A DNA stretch of 64,000 bases, taken from contig NZ_NHSN01000018.1 in assembly GCF_016653405.1 (NCBI RefSeq), positions 125,020 to 189,019 of the forward strand. The letters are read 5' to 3'. The stretch comes from Halorhodospira halophila. GTDB taxonomy: Bacteria; Pseudomonadota; Gammaproteobacteria; Nitrococcales; Halorhodospiraceae. A program made the position numbers and the translations under genes. The notes below the pieces were generated by a model. The model worked only from the letters and a program-made list of their open reading frames with translations, ran no database searches and was not told the origin of the DNA. Positions 21,464-30,478 of this stretch are shown here, one piece after another; positions within the stretch are counted from its first letter, which is position 1, and each line of letters begins with the position of its first letter.

Positions 21464-22792
21464 TCACTCCAGATCCAGTGCCGCCATCTGTACCTTGCCG
21501 AGCATGGTATCCGCCTGCCGTCGCTCAGCATCGGCCTCCTCAGTGCCCAGCTCCTCGGCCAGTTCCGTGAAGAGTTCGGCGAGCTGCTCAAAGTGAGGCA
21601 GGGCCGCCTCGGCGCCCTCGGCGGCGAGCACCGCCATGGCCAGGCGCTCCTGAGCGATCCCGAGAGCCCGGCGCGCCTGCGGTGTGTCCTGCTGCTCGAC
21701 CAGCGCCCCGCGCACCTCGAGGGCGTGGCGGTAGGTCTCCACCGTCTCGGCCAACCCCTCCACGGCCTCCTGGACCGCACCGCAGCGCTCCAGCGCCAGC
21801 GCCCAATCCTGGTAGGCATCCGCGCTCTGCCGCTCGCGGACGATGTCCTCGCGCAGTTCGATCACCTGCCGGTAGTAGGGTAGTGCCACCTCGGCCCCCT
21901 CCTCGACCAGCACCCCCTGGCCGTAGCGACCCAGCGCAACGCTCCAGTCCCGAAGCGACTGCGCCGTGGCGTGTTCGGTGGCCAGGGCCTCGGCGAGTTC
22001 ACACCAAGCCTCATAGCAGGGCAGTGCGGCACTCGCCCCCTCGGCCTCGAAGAGCGCATCGCCCAGGCGCTCCAGGGTGATCCCCCAGTCGCGGCGCGCG
22101 GCATCTCCCCCTTCACCGGCGCTGATCGCTGCATCCAGATAGTCGAGTGCCTCCTGGTAGATCGGAATAGCCGCCTCGGGACCCTCGTCGTCGTAGACGG
22201 CATCGCCCTGATCGGCGCGTTCCAGGCCGACGGCAAGCAACTCGGCTGGATCGCCCTCCGTCTCGAGGCCGGCGTGCGGCTGCACATCTAGCTCGACCCC
22301 CTCCTCCTCGGGCACCCCGCCCTCGGGAGCCGGGTCGACGATCACCTCGCCGTCCGCCGATGGGGCCACCTCGGCCGGCTCTTCCGCCGGCTCGGGTTCG
22401 GCCCGCTCGGGCGCCCCCTCCCCAGCCTCCGCAGCCGTGTCCGCGGGGCGCTCCAAGACGCGCTTGCCGGCCAGCCGGTGCGCTTGGCTACTCGCCGGCC
22501 TGCTCCGGGGACCGGCCTTCGCCGTCTTCGAGCGCTTCCCGGACCCCGCCGCGGACGCAGCAGCGCCAGGGCTCTTGCCCTGCTGCCTGCCTCCCGGGCC
22601 AGCGCTGCGCCGATCTGCAGCCCCGGTGCGCCGCTCGCTGGTCTCCTGCCGGTCCTCCTGGTACCAGCGGCGGATCGTCTTGGCCGCCGGCTCGTAGGTC
22701 CGTGCCAACTCTTGCGGGGTGTGCCCCGCCTCGACCAGTTCGACCAGCTTGCGCCGGAACTCCGGCGAATATTTCGGGCGACCCTCAGCCAT
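21464..22792 (-). CDS. IS3 OrfA-like HTH fused to a TPR-repeat domain
   Basis: A 442-residue protein with an unusual architecture. Residues about 5-48 (GRPKYSPEFRRKLVELVE, then HTPQELARTYEPAAKTIRRW) are an HTH of the type found at the N-terminus of IS3-family OrfA transposase subunits. A low-complexity linker rich in Ala, Gly, Pro, Arg and then Glu spans about 50-180. From about 185 to 435 there are tetratricopeptide-like repeats with the recurring pattern EGAEAALPYY-x-x-x-x-ELxE, about 44-48 residues per unit. No transposase catalytic domain is present. The ATG has a strong GGAGGAAAG Shine-Dalgarno. It lies directly upstream of frdABCD and the stop overlaps a possible frdA GTG, so cotranscription is likely. 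It could be a domesticated DNA-binding regulator or scaffold, or a chance fusion left by an insertion sequence. The function is unknown. Confidence 0.75.
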   Translation of the reverse strand: MAEGRPKYSPEFRRKLVELVEAGHTPQELARTYEPAAKTIRRWYQEDRQETSERRTGAADRRSAGPGGRQQGKSPGAAASAAGSGKRSKTAKAGPRSRPASSQAHRLAGKRVLERPADTAAEAGEGAPERAEPEPAEEPAEVAPSADGEVIVDPAPEGGVPEEEGVELDVQPHAGLETEGDPAELLAVGLERADQGDAVYDDEGPEAAIPIYQEALDYLDAAISAGEGGDAARRDWGITLERLGDALFEAEGASAALPCYEAWCELAEALATEHATAQSLRDWSVALGRYGQGVLVEEGAEVALPYYRQVIELREDIVRERQSADAYQDWALALERCGAVQEAVEGLAETVETYRHALEVRGALVEQQDTPQARRALGIAQERLAMAVLAAEGAEAALPHFEQLAELFTELAEELGTEEADAERRQADTMLGKVQMAALDLE

Positions 22793-22934
22793 GCAGTGCT
22801 TTCCTCCGGATCATGCGGATACGGCGAGTCCGTCGACGCGGTTACTCCAGCCCGTTTTCCCGGACGGGTCAAGAACCCTAAGATGATAACGCCGGCACCG
22901 CCACGGACCCGACACCCCTGGAGAACGGAAACCC

Positions 22935-23660
22935 ATGCAAGCGCTGCTCTTTGACGTCGATGGCACCCTGGCCGACACCGAAGGCGCGGGCCACCTGCCC
23001 GCCTTCAACGCCGCCTTCGAGGCATTCGGCCTTCCCCACCGCTGGGATGAAACCACCTATCGACGCCTCCTGAACGCGGTCCCGGGCGGCCGGGAACGAC
23101 TGCACGACACCCTGACCCGGGAACCGCCCCCGCCCGGGCACGGCGATATCAATACGCTCGCGCGGCGACTGCACGAGGCCAAGAACCGCCTCTACGCCGA
23201 GCGCCTCAGCACCGGCTCCATCCCGCCCCGGCCGGGGATCGAGCGAATCCTTGCCGAAGCGCGAGAGCGGCAGGTGCGCCTGGCCGTGGTCACGACCAGC
23301 GCCCGCGCCAACGTCGAGGCCCTGTTCAACGGCGTGCTACCCGCCGAGTTGCAACCGGCCTTCGAGGTCTGCATCTGTGGCGACGACGTCAACGCCAAGA
23401 AACCCGACCCCGAGGCCTACCTGCAGGCCCTGCGATCACTGCGGCTCGCGGCCGAGGACTGCCTCGCCGTGGAGGATTCGGTCAACGGGCTGCGCGCCGC
23501 CCGCGCGGCCGGGATCCCGACGCTGATCACCCGCAACCGCTGGACCCGGGACGACGCATTCCCGGGTGCCGCAGCGGTCATTGATGACCTGGACCACGGA
23601 CCCGACGGCACCGCCGTGGGGATCGATGACCTGATCGCCATTCACCGCGAGAGCCGCTAG
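22935..23660 (+). CDS. HAD hydrolase, CbbY-like phosphatase
   Basis: A 241-residue HAD-superfamily phosphatase. The nucleophile motif is LFDVDGTLADTEG (Asp8 and Asp10), motif II is VTTSAR, motif III lysine is in NAKKPDP and motif IV is VEDSVNGLRAA. The cap domain segment FNAAFEAFGLPHRWDE and the LLNAVPGGRERLHD stretch resemble CbbY, which removes xylulose-1,5-bisphosphate, an inhibitor of RuBisCO, in Calvin-cycle bacteria. No cbb genes are in the window, so the link to carbon fixation is by family resemblance. It ends convergently with dnaE: the palindrome CTAG at 23657-23660 provides the TAG stop of both genes. Confidence 0.85.
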   Translation: MQALLFDVDGTLADTEGAGHLPAFNAAFEAFGLPHRWDETTYRRLLNAVPGGRERLHDTLTREPPPPGHGDINTLARRLHEAKNRLYAERLSTGSIPPRPGIERILAEARERQVRLAVVTTSARANVEALFNGVLPAELQPAFEVCICGDDVNAKKPDPEAYLQALRSLRLAAEDCLAVEDSVNGLRAARAAGIPTLITRNRWTRDDAFPGAAAVIDDLDHGPDGTAVGIDDLIAIHRESR

Positions 23661-26600
23661 CGGGGGTACTCGACCCCCACACGGTCATCGACCACCGACT
23701 CAAGCCGCTTGATCAGGTCATCGCTGGGCGTCACCGTCCAGTTGCGGCCTAGGACGACGCGCCCCCGGCCCCTTGGGTGGCGGTAATCGACATGGACCGG
23801 ACTCTCCCCAGCGTAGCTGCTGAGGACCTGGCGCAGCTCGGGCACCAGACCGTTAGCGGCACGAGCCGCGGTTACCGGAATCACCAACCGACCGGCTGCC
23901 CGCTCGCGGGCCCGGGCGATGTCCAGCACCTCTTCGCCGGTGATCCGGTACCCGCCACTGAAGTCGTCGTAGTCGAGACTGCCGCGCACCACCAGCAGCG
24001 CATCCTTCTCAACGGCATGCCGGTATTTGCCGAACGCCTCGGGGAATAGCACCACTTCGATCCGGCCCGTGCGGTCATCCAGGGTCAGGGTGGCCAGGCG
24101 GCCGCCAGTGGAGGTGCTGCGCACCCGCAGCGCGACCACCAGCCCAGCCGCGGTAACCGTCCGGCCTCGGCCCCCATTGCCGTCTCCGCCATTGCCGCCG
24201 GCGCCACTGGACAGCCGCTGCAGGCGATCCGTAGCCAGATACGGAAGCTCATGCTCGTAACGGTCGATCGGGTGCCCCGTCAGGAATAGACCCAGTGTGG
24301 CCTTCTCCGCGGCCAGGCGTTCTTCCTCCGGCCATTCGGGCTGCTCGGCAACCTCTTCGCCCTCGCCACGGGAGGCGATCACCGCCTCTGCAGGGCCACC
24401 GAACAGATCGGTCTGCCCGGCGGCCTGGTCGCGCGTCGCCTGCTCGGCAGCCGCCAGCGCCGCCGGGATCTGTGCCATTCCCGTGGCGCGGTTGGGGATC
24501 AGGCGATCCAGGCTCCCCGAACGACACAGGGCCTCCAGCACGCGACGATTGGCGCGGCCGGTGTCGACCCGGCGGCACAGGTCGAAGATATCCCGGAACG
24601 CCCCGTTGGTATCGCGCTCGCTCAGCACCGCATCGAGCGCCGACTCCCCCACCCCCTTGATGGCACCCAGACCGTAGACGATGGTCCGCTCGTCCACCGC
24701 CCGGAAGGGCTTGTCACTGCGGTTGACGTCCGGCGGCAGCACCTCCAGCCCCATGGCCCGGGCCTCATCCAGGAAGATCACCACCTTGTCGGTGTTGTCC
24801 ATGTCCGAGGAGAGCACCGAGGCCATGAACGGCGCCGGGTAGTGACACTTGAGCCAGGCGGTCTGGTAGGAGAGCAGCGCGTAGGCCGCCGAGTGCGACT
24901 TGTTGAAGCCGTAGCCGGCGAACTTCTCCATAAGGTCGAAGATGCCGGTGGCATGGTCCTCGGACAGACCCCGGGCCTTGGCCCCTTCCAGGAACTTGGC
25001 CCGCTGCTTGGCCATCTCCTCGGGCTTCTTCTTGCCCATGGCGCGGCGCAGCAGATCCGCCTCGCCAAGGCTGTAGCCGGCCAGGACCTGCGCGATGCGC
25101 TGCACCTGCTCCTGGTAGAGGATCACCCCGTAAGTAGGCTGGAGGACCGGCACCAGGTCCGGATGGTGCAGCTCGCGGGTTGGGTAACCGGCGACCGCCG
25201 AACGGCCATGCTTGCGCTCGACGAAGTCGTCGACCATGCCCGACTGAAGCGGCCCGGGCCGAAACAGCGCCACCAGTGCCACGATATCCTCGAAGCTATC
25301 GGGCTGAAGGCGCTTGATCAGCTCCTTCATCCCGCGGGATTCCAGCTGGAAGACCGCGGTGGTGGCACAGCGCTTGAGCAGCTCGAAGGTGGCGCCGTCA
25401 TCCAGGGCGATGGCATCGATATCCAGCGCCGGGTCTCCCCGCTGCTCGAGGATGCGGTTCACCGCCTGGACGGTCCAGTCGATGATGGTCAGCGTGCGCA
25501 GACCCAGGAAGTCGAACTTGACCAGACCCACCGCCTCGACGTCGTCCTTGTCGAAGTGGGTGGCCACCTTCCAAGCCTCGGCGTCGTCGCGCTCCTCCGG
25601 GTCGCGGTAGAGCGGCGAGAAATCGGTCAGGTCCGTGGGCGCGATGACGACGCCTCCGGCGTGCTTGCCGACGTTGCGCGCCATCCCCTCCAGGCTGCGC
25701 GCGGTGTCGATCAACTCGCGGATGTTTTCGTCGTTGTCGTACTCGGCGCGCAGGTCCTCTTCCTGCTCCAGGGCCCTGTCCAGGGTCATGCCGATCTCGA
25801 AAGGGATCAGCTTGGCGATCCGGTCCATGTAGCCGAAGGCGTGACCGTAGACCCGGCCCACGTCGCGCACCACGGCCCGGGCCGCCATGGTGCCGTGGGT
25901 GGCGATCTGCGAGACCTTCTCGGCGCCGTAGCGGTCCGAGACGTACTCGATGACCTCGTCGCGGCGCTCCATGCAGAAGTCCACGTCGAAGTCGGGCATG
26001 GAGACCCGCTCCGGGTTGAGGAAGCGCTCGAAGAGCAGGTCATAGCGCAGGGGGTCGAGGTTGGTGATGCCCAGGGCATAGGCGACCAGCGATCCCGCAC
26101 CGGAGCCGCGCCCGGGGCCAACCGGGATGTCGTTCTCCCGCGCCCAGCGGATGAAGTCGGCGACGATGAGGAAGTAGCCGGGGAACCCCATCTGCTCGAT
26201 GACGGCCAGCTCGTGCTCGAGGCGCTGCCGGTAGGTCGCCTCGACCTCGCCGGTATCCTCGTCCTCAGTCAGGCCGCGTTGTTCGAGCCGCTGCGCCAGG
26301 CCGCGCTCGGACTCGGCGCGCAGGAACGAGGCCACCGTATGGCCCTCGGGCACCGGAAAGTCCGGGAGATAGTTGGTGTCGAGTTCCAGATCCACGCTGC
26401 ACCGCTCGGCGATACGCAGGGTGGTCTCGAGCGCCTCGGGCAGATCGGAGAAGCGCTCGGCCATGTCCGCAGCGTCGGCAAAGTACTGCTGTTCCGTGTA
26501 GTGGCGTGGCCGGTTGGGGTCGTCCAGGGTACGCCCCTGATGGATGCAGACACGGACCTCATGGGCGTCGTAATCCGCCGGGCGCATGAAGCGCACGTCA

Positions 26601-27208
26601 TTGGTGGCCACCACCGGCACGTCCTCGTCGGCGGCCAGCGCCACCGCGGCATGCAGGTGGCGCTCGTCGCCCGGCCGGCCCAGACGGTGGAGCTCCAGAT
26701 AGAAGCCGTCCTCGCCGAAGGTCTGCCGGTGCTGCTCGAGGTAGCGCCGCGCGGTGGCCTCATCACCACGCAGCAGGGCCTGACCGATATCCCCCTGGAC
26801 CCCGCCGGAGAGGGCCAGCAGCCCGCCGGCATCCGCTTGCAACCACTCCCGCCGGATGACCGGGATATCGCCGCAGGCACCCTCGCGATAAGCGCGGCTG
26901 AGCAGCCGCGACAGCGCACGGTAGCCGCCGCGATCCCGGCAGAGCAACGTCATCCGGGCGTAGCCGAGTTCCAAGGTATCGTCCGCCAGCCACACGTCGG
27001 CTCCGATGATCGGCTTGACTCCGGCGGCTAGCGCGGCCCGGTAGAACTTGACCATGCCGAACAGGTTGGCCTGATCGGTGATGGCCACCGCCGGCATGCC
27101 GGCGTCCCGCGCCGCGGACACCGCCTCCTGAATGCGGACGATGCCGTCGACCAGCGAGAACTCGCTGTGCAGACGCAGATGGACGAAGGACGGTGGGGCT
27201 TCACTCAT
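23657..27208 (-). CDS. dnaE: DNA polymerase III subunit alpha
   Basis: Catalytic subunit of the replicative polymerase, 1183 residues (E. coli 1160). The N-terminal PHP domain (about 8-280) begins FVHLRLHSEFSLVDG; the palm-domain catalytic aspartates are in MPDFDVDFCMERRDE (about 402-416), with the third in VKFDFLGLRTL (about 563). GPGRGSGAGSLVAYALGI, FAGYGFNKSHSAAYALLSYQTAW and the C-terminal OB-fold region (about 1000-1090) follow. Between about 1020 and 1035 there is a glycine/asparagine-rich insert (GGNGGDGNGGRGR) not usual in the family. It follows rnhB by 64 bp on the minus strand. The normal neighbour accA is about 9 kb away. Confidence 0.98.
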   Translation of the reverse strand: MSEAPPSFVHLRLHSEFSLVDGIVRIQEAVSAARDAGMPAVAITDQANLFGMVKFYRAALAAGVKPIIGADVWLADDTLELGYARMTLLCRDRGGYRALSRLLSRAYREGACGDIPVIRREWLQADAGGLLALSGGVQGDIGQALLRGDEATARRYLEQHRQTFGEDGFYLELHRLGRPGDERHLHAAVALAADEDVPVVATNDVRFMRPADYDAHEVRVCIHQGRTLDDPNRPRHYTEQQYFADAADMAERFSDLPEALETTLRIAERCSVDLELDTNYLPDFPVPEGHTVASFLRAESERGLAQRLEQRGLTEDEDTGEVEATYRQRLEHELAVIEQMGFPGYFLIVADFIRWARENDIPVGPGRGSGAGSLVAYALGITNLDPLRYDLLFERFLNPERVSMPDFDVDFCMERRDEVIEYVSDRYGAEKVSQIATHGTMAARAVVRDVGRVYGHAFGYMDRIAKLIPFEIGMTLDRALEQEEDLRAEYDNDENIRELIDTARSLEGMARNVGKHAGGVVIAPTDLTDFSPLYRDPEERDDAEAWKVATHFDKDDVEAVGLVKFDFLGLRTLTIIDWTVQAVNRILEQRGDPALDIDAIALDDGATFELLKRCATTAVFQLESRGMKELIKRLQPDSFEDIVALVALFRPGPLQSGMVDDFVERKHGRSAVAGYPTRELHHPDLVPVLQPTYGVILYQEQVQRIAQVLAGYSLGEADLLRRAMGKKKPEEMAKQRAKFLEGAKARGLSEDHATGIFDLMEKFAGYGFNKSHSAAYALLSYQTAWLKCHYPAPFMASVLSSDMDNTDKVVIFLDEARAMGLEVLPPDVNRSDKPFRAVDERTIVYGLGAIKGVGESALDAVLSERDTNGAFRDIFDLCRRVDTGRANRRVLEALCRSGSLDRLIPNRATGMAQIPAALAAAEQATRDQAAGQTDLFGGPAEAVIASRGEGEEVAEQPEWPEEERLAAEKATLGLFLTGHPIDRYEHELPYLATDRLQRLSSGAGGNGGDGNGGRGRTVTAAGLVVALRVRSTSTGGRLATLTLDDRTGRIEVVLFPEAFGKYRHAVEKDALLVVRGSLDYDDFSGGYRITGEEVLDIARARERAAGRLVIPVTAARAANGLVPELRQVLSSYAGESPVHVDYRHPRGRGRVVLGRNWTVTPSDDLIKRLESVVDDRVGVEYPR

Positions 27209-27272
27209 GGTCGCGTCAGGATATCAGGGTCGCGGTGGTCAACGGGTCAGCCAAGCGCGTGCGGTGCGCGCC

Positions 27273-27857
27273 TCAGCCGCCGAGCATCCTGCGCACCGGG
27301 GCAAAGCTGCGCCGGTGCGCGGCGCACGGGCCGAGGCGCTCGAGGGCGTGGCGGTGCTCGGCGGTCCCGTAGCCCTTGTGCCGGGCAAAACCGTATCCCG
27401 GGTAGGTCTCCTCGAGCGCCACCATCTCGGCATCACGTAGCGTCTTGGCCAGGATGGATGCCGCCGAGATGCTCGGCTCCAGGGCATCGCCACCGACCAC
27501 GGCCCGCGCTGGAGCGGGCAAATCCTCCGGCATCTCGCGCCCGTCCACCAGGATTTCGGCGATCCGCGCGGTGCTGGCCACCGACGCCACCGCACGGGAC
27601 ATGGCCAGGAAGGTGGCACGACGGATGTTCAGTGCATCGATCTCGGCGACCTCTGCCCGCCCGACCCCCCAGGCCACGGCCTCGCTGCGGATCAGCCCAG
27701 CGGCCTGCTCGCGGCGCCGCGCCGACAGCCGCTTGGAGTCGGTGACACCGGCGATGGGCTCGCGCAGGATGACCGCGGCGGCCACCACCGGCCCGGCCCA
27801 CGGCCCACGGCCAGCCTCGTCGACACCCACCTGCCACGCGCCGCCGTCGCCGCTCAC
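27273..27857 (-). CDS. rnhB: Ribonuclease HII
   Basis: Removes ribonucleotides from RNA/DNA hybrids and misincorporated rNMPs in DNA. The active-site signature [14 protein letters not shown] is at residues 10-23 (Asp12, Glu13), the third carboxylate is in [14 protein letters not shown] context near 115-130 and the conserved tyrosine/histidine region is [12 protein letters not shown]. At 194 residues the length is normal. The start is a GTG overlapping the lpxB stop (GTGA). The lpxA-lpxB-rnhB-dnaE order is the standard gammaproteobacterial one. Confidence 0.96.
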   Translation of the reverse strand: MSGDGGAWQVGVDEAGRGPWAGPVVAAAVILREPIAGVTDSKRLSARRREQAAGLIRSEAVAWGVGRAEVAEIDALNIRRATFLAMSRAVASVASTARIAEILVDGREMPEDLPAPARAVVGGDALEPSISAASILAKTLRDAEMVALEETYPGYGFARHKGYGTAEHRHALERLGPCAAHRRSFAPVRRMLGG

Positions 27858-28993
27858 CGCAGGATCTCCAGAACGGCCTCTGCCGCCCGGGCATCAGCCC
27901 CGCGGGCTAGTGAGGCGTGGAGCTCCCGGAAGCGGCGGACCAGCTGTAGCCGGGCCGGGGCCTCATCGAGCCAGTATGCGGCCGCCTCGGCCAGGACCTG
28001 CGGCGTGACGTCGCCCTGGAAGTACTCCGGGACCAGGGGCTCGCCGGCAAGCAGATTCGGCTGCGATACCCAAGGGACATGGATCAACCGGCGGATGATC
28101 TGATAGCTCAGCGGCGACAGACGGTACGCCACGACCATCGGACGCTTGGCCAGCATGACCTCCAGGGTTGCCGTGCCCGAGGCGGTCAGGGCCACATCCG
28201 CCGCAGTCGCCGCGGTCGCCGTGTCGCCGTCCAGCAGCCGCGTGCGCAGGCGGACCTGGTGCCGATCCACGGCCGCCTCGATCCGCTCGCGCAGCCGCGG
28301 TGCGGCCACCGGTATGACAAAGTCCGGCGCATCCGGCCGCTCCGCCAGAAGCGCTGCCGCCCCGAGGAAGGGCTCGAGCAGGCGGTCGATCTCGCTGCCA
28401 CGGCTACCGGGCAGCAGGGCGACCACCGTGGCGTCCGTATCCAGCCCCAGCCTCCGGCGCGCCGCAACGGTATCCGGCTGCAGCGGGAATCGATCAGCAG
28501 CCGGATGACCGACGCAGACCGCGTCGACGCCGCTGTCGGCGTAGAACTGCTCCTCGAAGGGATAGAGGGTCAGCATCCGGTCCACCGAGCGCCGGATGCC
28601 CCGCACGCGCCCACGACGCCAGGCCCAGATGGTGGGGCTGACGTAGTGGAGCGTGGGGATCCCGGCCGCACGCAGGCGCCGGGCCAGACCGAGGTTAAAA
28701 TCGGGTAGATCGACGCCGATGAAGCAATCCGGCGGATCCTCCCGCCAGCGCCGGGCCAGATCAGCGCGCAGGCGAAGAAGCCCCGGCAGATGCCGCACGA
28801 TCTCGGTCAGCCCCATCAGCGAGAGCCGCTCCATGGGTACCAGCGACTCAAGCCCCTGGGCTGCCATCGCCGGCCCACCAACCCCCTCGAAACGCACACC
28901 GGGGCACCGGCCCCGAAGCTCGCTCATCAGGCCGGCGCCGAGGACGTCACCGGAGAGTTCACCGGCGAGAATCGCCACCCTGGGACTGGCCAT
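27854..28993 (-). CDS. lpxB: Lipid A disaccharide synthase
   Basis: Joins UDP-2,3-diacylglucosamine and lipid X to the lipid A disaccharide, at the inner-membrane face. The protein is 379 residues with the family signatures [15 protein letters not shown] (about 7-21), [50 protein letters not shown] and [11 protein letters not shown]. The ATG at 28991-28993 gives the canonical start [16 protein letters not shown]; a much longer in-frame opening upstream only runs through lpxA in another frame. It lies 32 bp after lpxA. Confidence 0.96.
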   Translation of the reverse strand: MASPRVAILAGELSGDVLGAGLMSELRGRCPGVRFEGVGGPAMAAQGLESLVPMERLSLMGLTEIVRHLPGLLRLRADLARRWREDPPDCFIGVDLPDFNLGLARRLRAAGIPTLHYVSPTIWAWRRGRVRGIRRSVDRMLTLYPFEEQFYADSGVDAVCVGHPAADRFPLQPDTVAARRRLGLDTDATVVALLPGSRGSEIDRLLEPFLGAAALLAERPDAPDFVIPVAAPRLRERIEAAVDRHQVRLRTRLLDGDTATAATAADVALTASGTATLEVMLAKRPMVVAYRLSPLSYQIIRRLIHVPWVSQPNLLAGEPLVPEYFQGDVTPQVLAEAAAYWLDEAPARLQLVRRFRELHASLARGADARAAEAVLEILR

Positions 28994-29025
28994 TGGCGGA
29001 CCCCCCTGCGCCGTCCGACGGCAGT

Positions 29026-29802
29026 CTAGCGCAACAGACCGCGCTGGCTGCTGTCGATGAAATCGACCATGCCCTGCACGTCCGCGGAGTGGCCGAGCTG
29101 CTGGCACAGCGCCTCGCGCGCATCGTCGAGACGCAGCCCCTGTCGGTAGATCATGCGGTAGGCGCGCTTGATATCCCGGATGCGCTCCCGCGAGAAGCCG
29201 TGCCGGCGCAGCCCCACCGAGTTGATCCCGTGCGGCACCGCCATCTGTCCGGAGACTGTGACGAACGGCGGTACATCCCGATTGATCCCGCTGCCGAAAC
29301 CGCAAAAGGCGTAAGGACCGATGCGGCAGAACTGGTGTATTAGCGCGAAGCCGCCCAAGGTGGCGTGATCACCGACATCCACATGCCCGGCCAGCGACGC
29401 GGAGTTGGCGAACAGCAGATGGTCGCCCAGCCGGCAGTCGTGGGCAATATGGCAGTACGCCATCAGCCAGTTGTGATCGCCGATGCGGGTCTCGCCCCGC
29501 CCCTGCGCTGTGCCGCGGTGGCAGGTGACGAACTCGCGGATGGTATTGCCGTCGCCGATCACCAGTTCCGTGGGCTCGCCCTGATAGCCCTTGTGCTGCG
29601 GGGCCTCCCCCAGGGCGGCAAACTGGTAGATGCGGTTATCCCGGCCGATGCGGGTCGGCCCTTGGATGACCGCGTGCGGGCCAATCCAGGTCCCCTCGTC
29701 GATCTCCACATCCGGCCCGATCACGCTGAAAGGCCCCACCTCGACGTCCTCGCCGAGGCGGGCCTTGGGGTCGACCAGGGCGTTCGGATGGACTCGACTC
29801 AA
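29026..29802 (-). CDS. lpxA: UDP-N-acetylglucosamine acyltransferase
   Basis: First step of lipid A synthesis, moving a 3-hydroxyacyl chain from ACP to UDP-GlcNAc. The left-handed beta helix is evident from hexapeptide repeats (IGPDVEIDEGTWIGPHAVI and later) and the catalytic His region is MAYCHIAHDCRLGDH; GFGSGINRDVPPFV and the C-terminal helical region RIRDIKRAYRMIYR are typical. At 258 residues it is close to E. coli (262). The best start is a TTG overlapping the fabZ stop as TTGA, suggesting translational coupling with fabZ. Confidence 0.96.
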   Translation of the reverse strand: MSRVHPNALVDPKARLGEDVEVGPFSVIGPDVEIDEGTWIGPHAVIQGPTRIGRDNRIYQFAALGEAPQHKGYQGEPTELVIGDGNTIREFVTCHRGTAQGRGETRIGDHNWLMAYCHIAHDCRLGDHLLFANSASLAGHVDVGDHATLGGFALIHQFCRIGPYAFCGFGSGINRDVPPFVTVSGQMAVPHGINSVGLRRHGFSRERIRDIKRAYRMIYRQGLRLDDAREALCQQLGHSADVQGMVDFIDSSQRGLLR

Positions 29803-30260
29803 ACCGTACGCACCGTGCAGCGGATCTCACACTCGGCCGCCAACTCGCCATCGACACTTCCGCGTGCCTGGAAGATCCAAATCCCCCGAGCCACACGACG
29901 CACCGAGACATCGTGTCGAAGCTGATCACCGGGCTGAACCGGCCGCTTGAAGCGCGCCTTGTCGATCCCCACCAGGTAGAGGACGTCGTTGTCCGTGAGG
30001 GTGTCCTGAACACTCTTGAACGCGAGCATGCCACAAGCCTGGGCCAGCGACTCGAGGATGAGCACCCCCGGCATTACGGGCTTTTGCGGGAAATGGCCGA
30101 CGAAGAACGGCTCATTGATGGTGACATTCTTGATGCTGGCCAGATGCTCGTGGGGCTGGAACTCTAGCACCCGGTCGATGAGCAGCATCGGATACCGGTG
30201 CGGCAGCAGGTTCATGATGCCTTCGATATCCGTTGCCCCCTGCGCGTCACTCTCGCTCAC
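29799..30260 (-). CDS. fabZ: 3-hydroxyacyl-ACP dehydratase FabZ
   Basis: Dehydrates 3-hydroxyacyl-ACP in fatty acid elongation and competes with LpxA for the same substrate pool. About 153 residues with a single hot-dog domain: LPHRYPMLLIDRV, then GHFPQKPVMPGVLILESLAQ, which contains the catalytic His and Glu. I choose the GTG at 30258-30260 because GGAGGAG stands just upstream and the protein then begins with an acidic SESDAQG stretch; a second GTG two codons earlier overlaps that Shine-Dalgarno. lpxD and skp, normally found just upstream, are not present in the 218 bp before bamA. Confidence 0.94.
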   Translation of the reverse strand: MSESDAQGATDIEGIMNLLPHRYPMLLIDRVLEFQPHEHLASIKNVTINEPFFVGHFPQKPVMPGVLILESLAQACGMLAFKSVQDTLTDNDVLYLVGIDKARFKRPVQPGDQLRHDVSVRRVARGIWIFQARGSVDGELAAECEIRCTVRTV

Positions 30261-30478
30261 GCTCACTCCTCCGTGGTCTGATCCGGTTACTCCCGGCACC
30301 GTGCGCCTCGTGCCATCCGCAGGCCGCGGACGACCCCATAAGCGGCAGAGCCTATCACACCGGGCGCTCGGATGAACTCGGCCACCCTCCCCCGGGAGAT
30401 CACGGATCGACCGGGCGTCCGGGACGGTCCAGGGGGCTGCCGCCTTCTGCATTCGGCCCTGCCCGCTTCGCGACAGCC
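30261..30478. other. Intergenic gap where skp and lpxD are usually found
   Basis: The 218 bp between the bamA stop and the fabZ start contain no credible gene; the open frame on the minus strand here is only the upstream extension of fabZ and lacks codon-usage or homology support. No clear hairpin with a T-tract or strong promoter was found. In most gammaproteobacteria skp and lpxD occupy this place. Confidence 0.6.

Noticed and set aside
22690..22792. A remaining IS3 element around the HTH-TPR gene
   Set aside because: Only the OrfA-like HTH is visible; no OrfB/DDE catalytic segment or terminal inverted repeats were recognised nearby.
24842..27031. Long open frame on the plus strand (729 codons)
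   Set aside because: Antisense to dnaE; a high-GC artefact in which the third codon positions of dnaE avoid stops on the other strand. No recognisable protein features.
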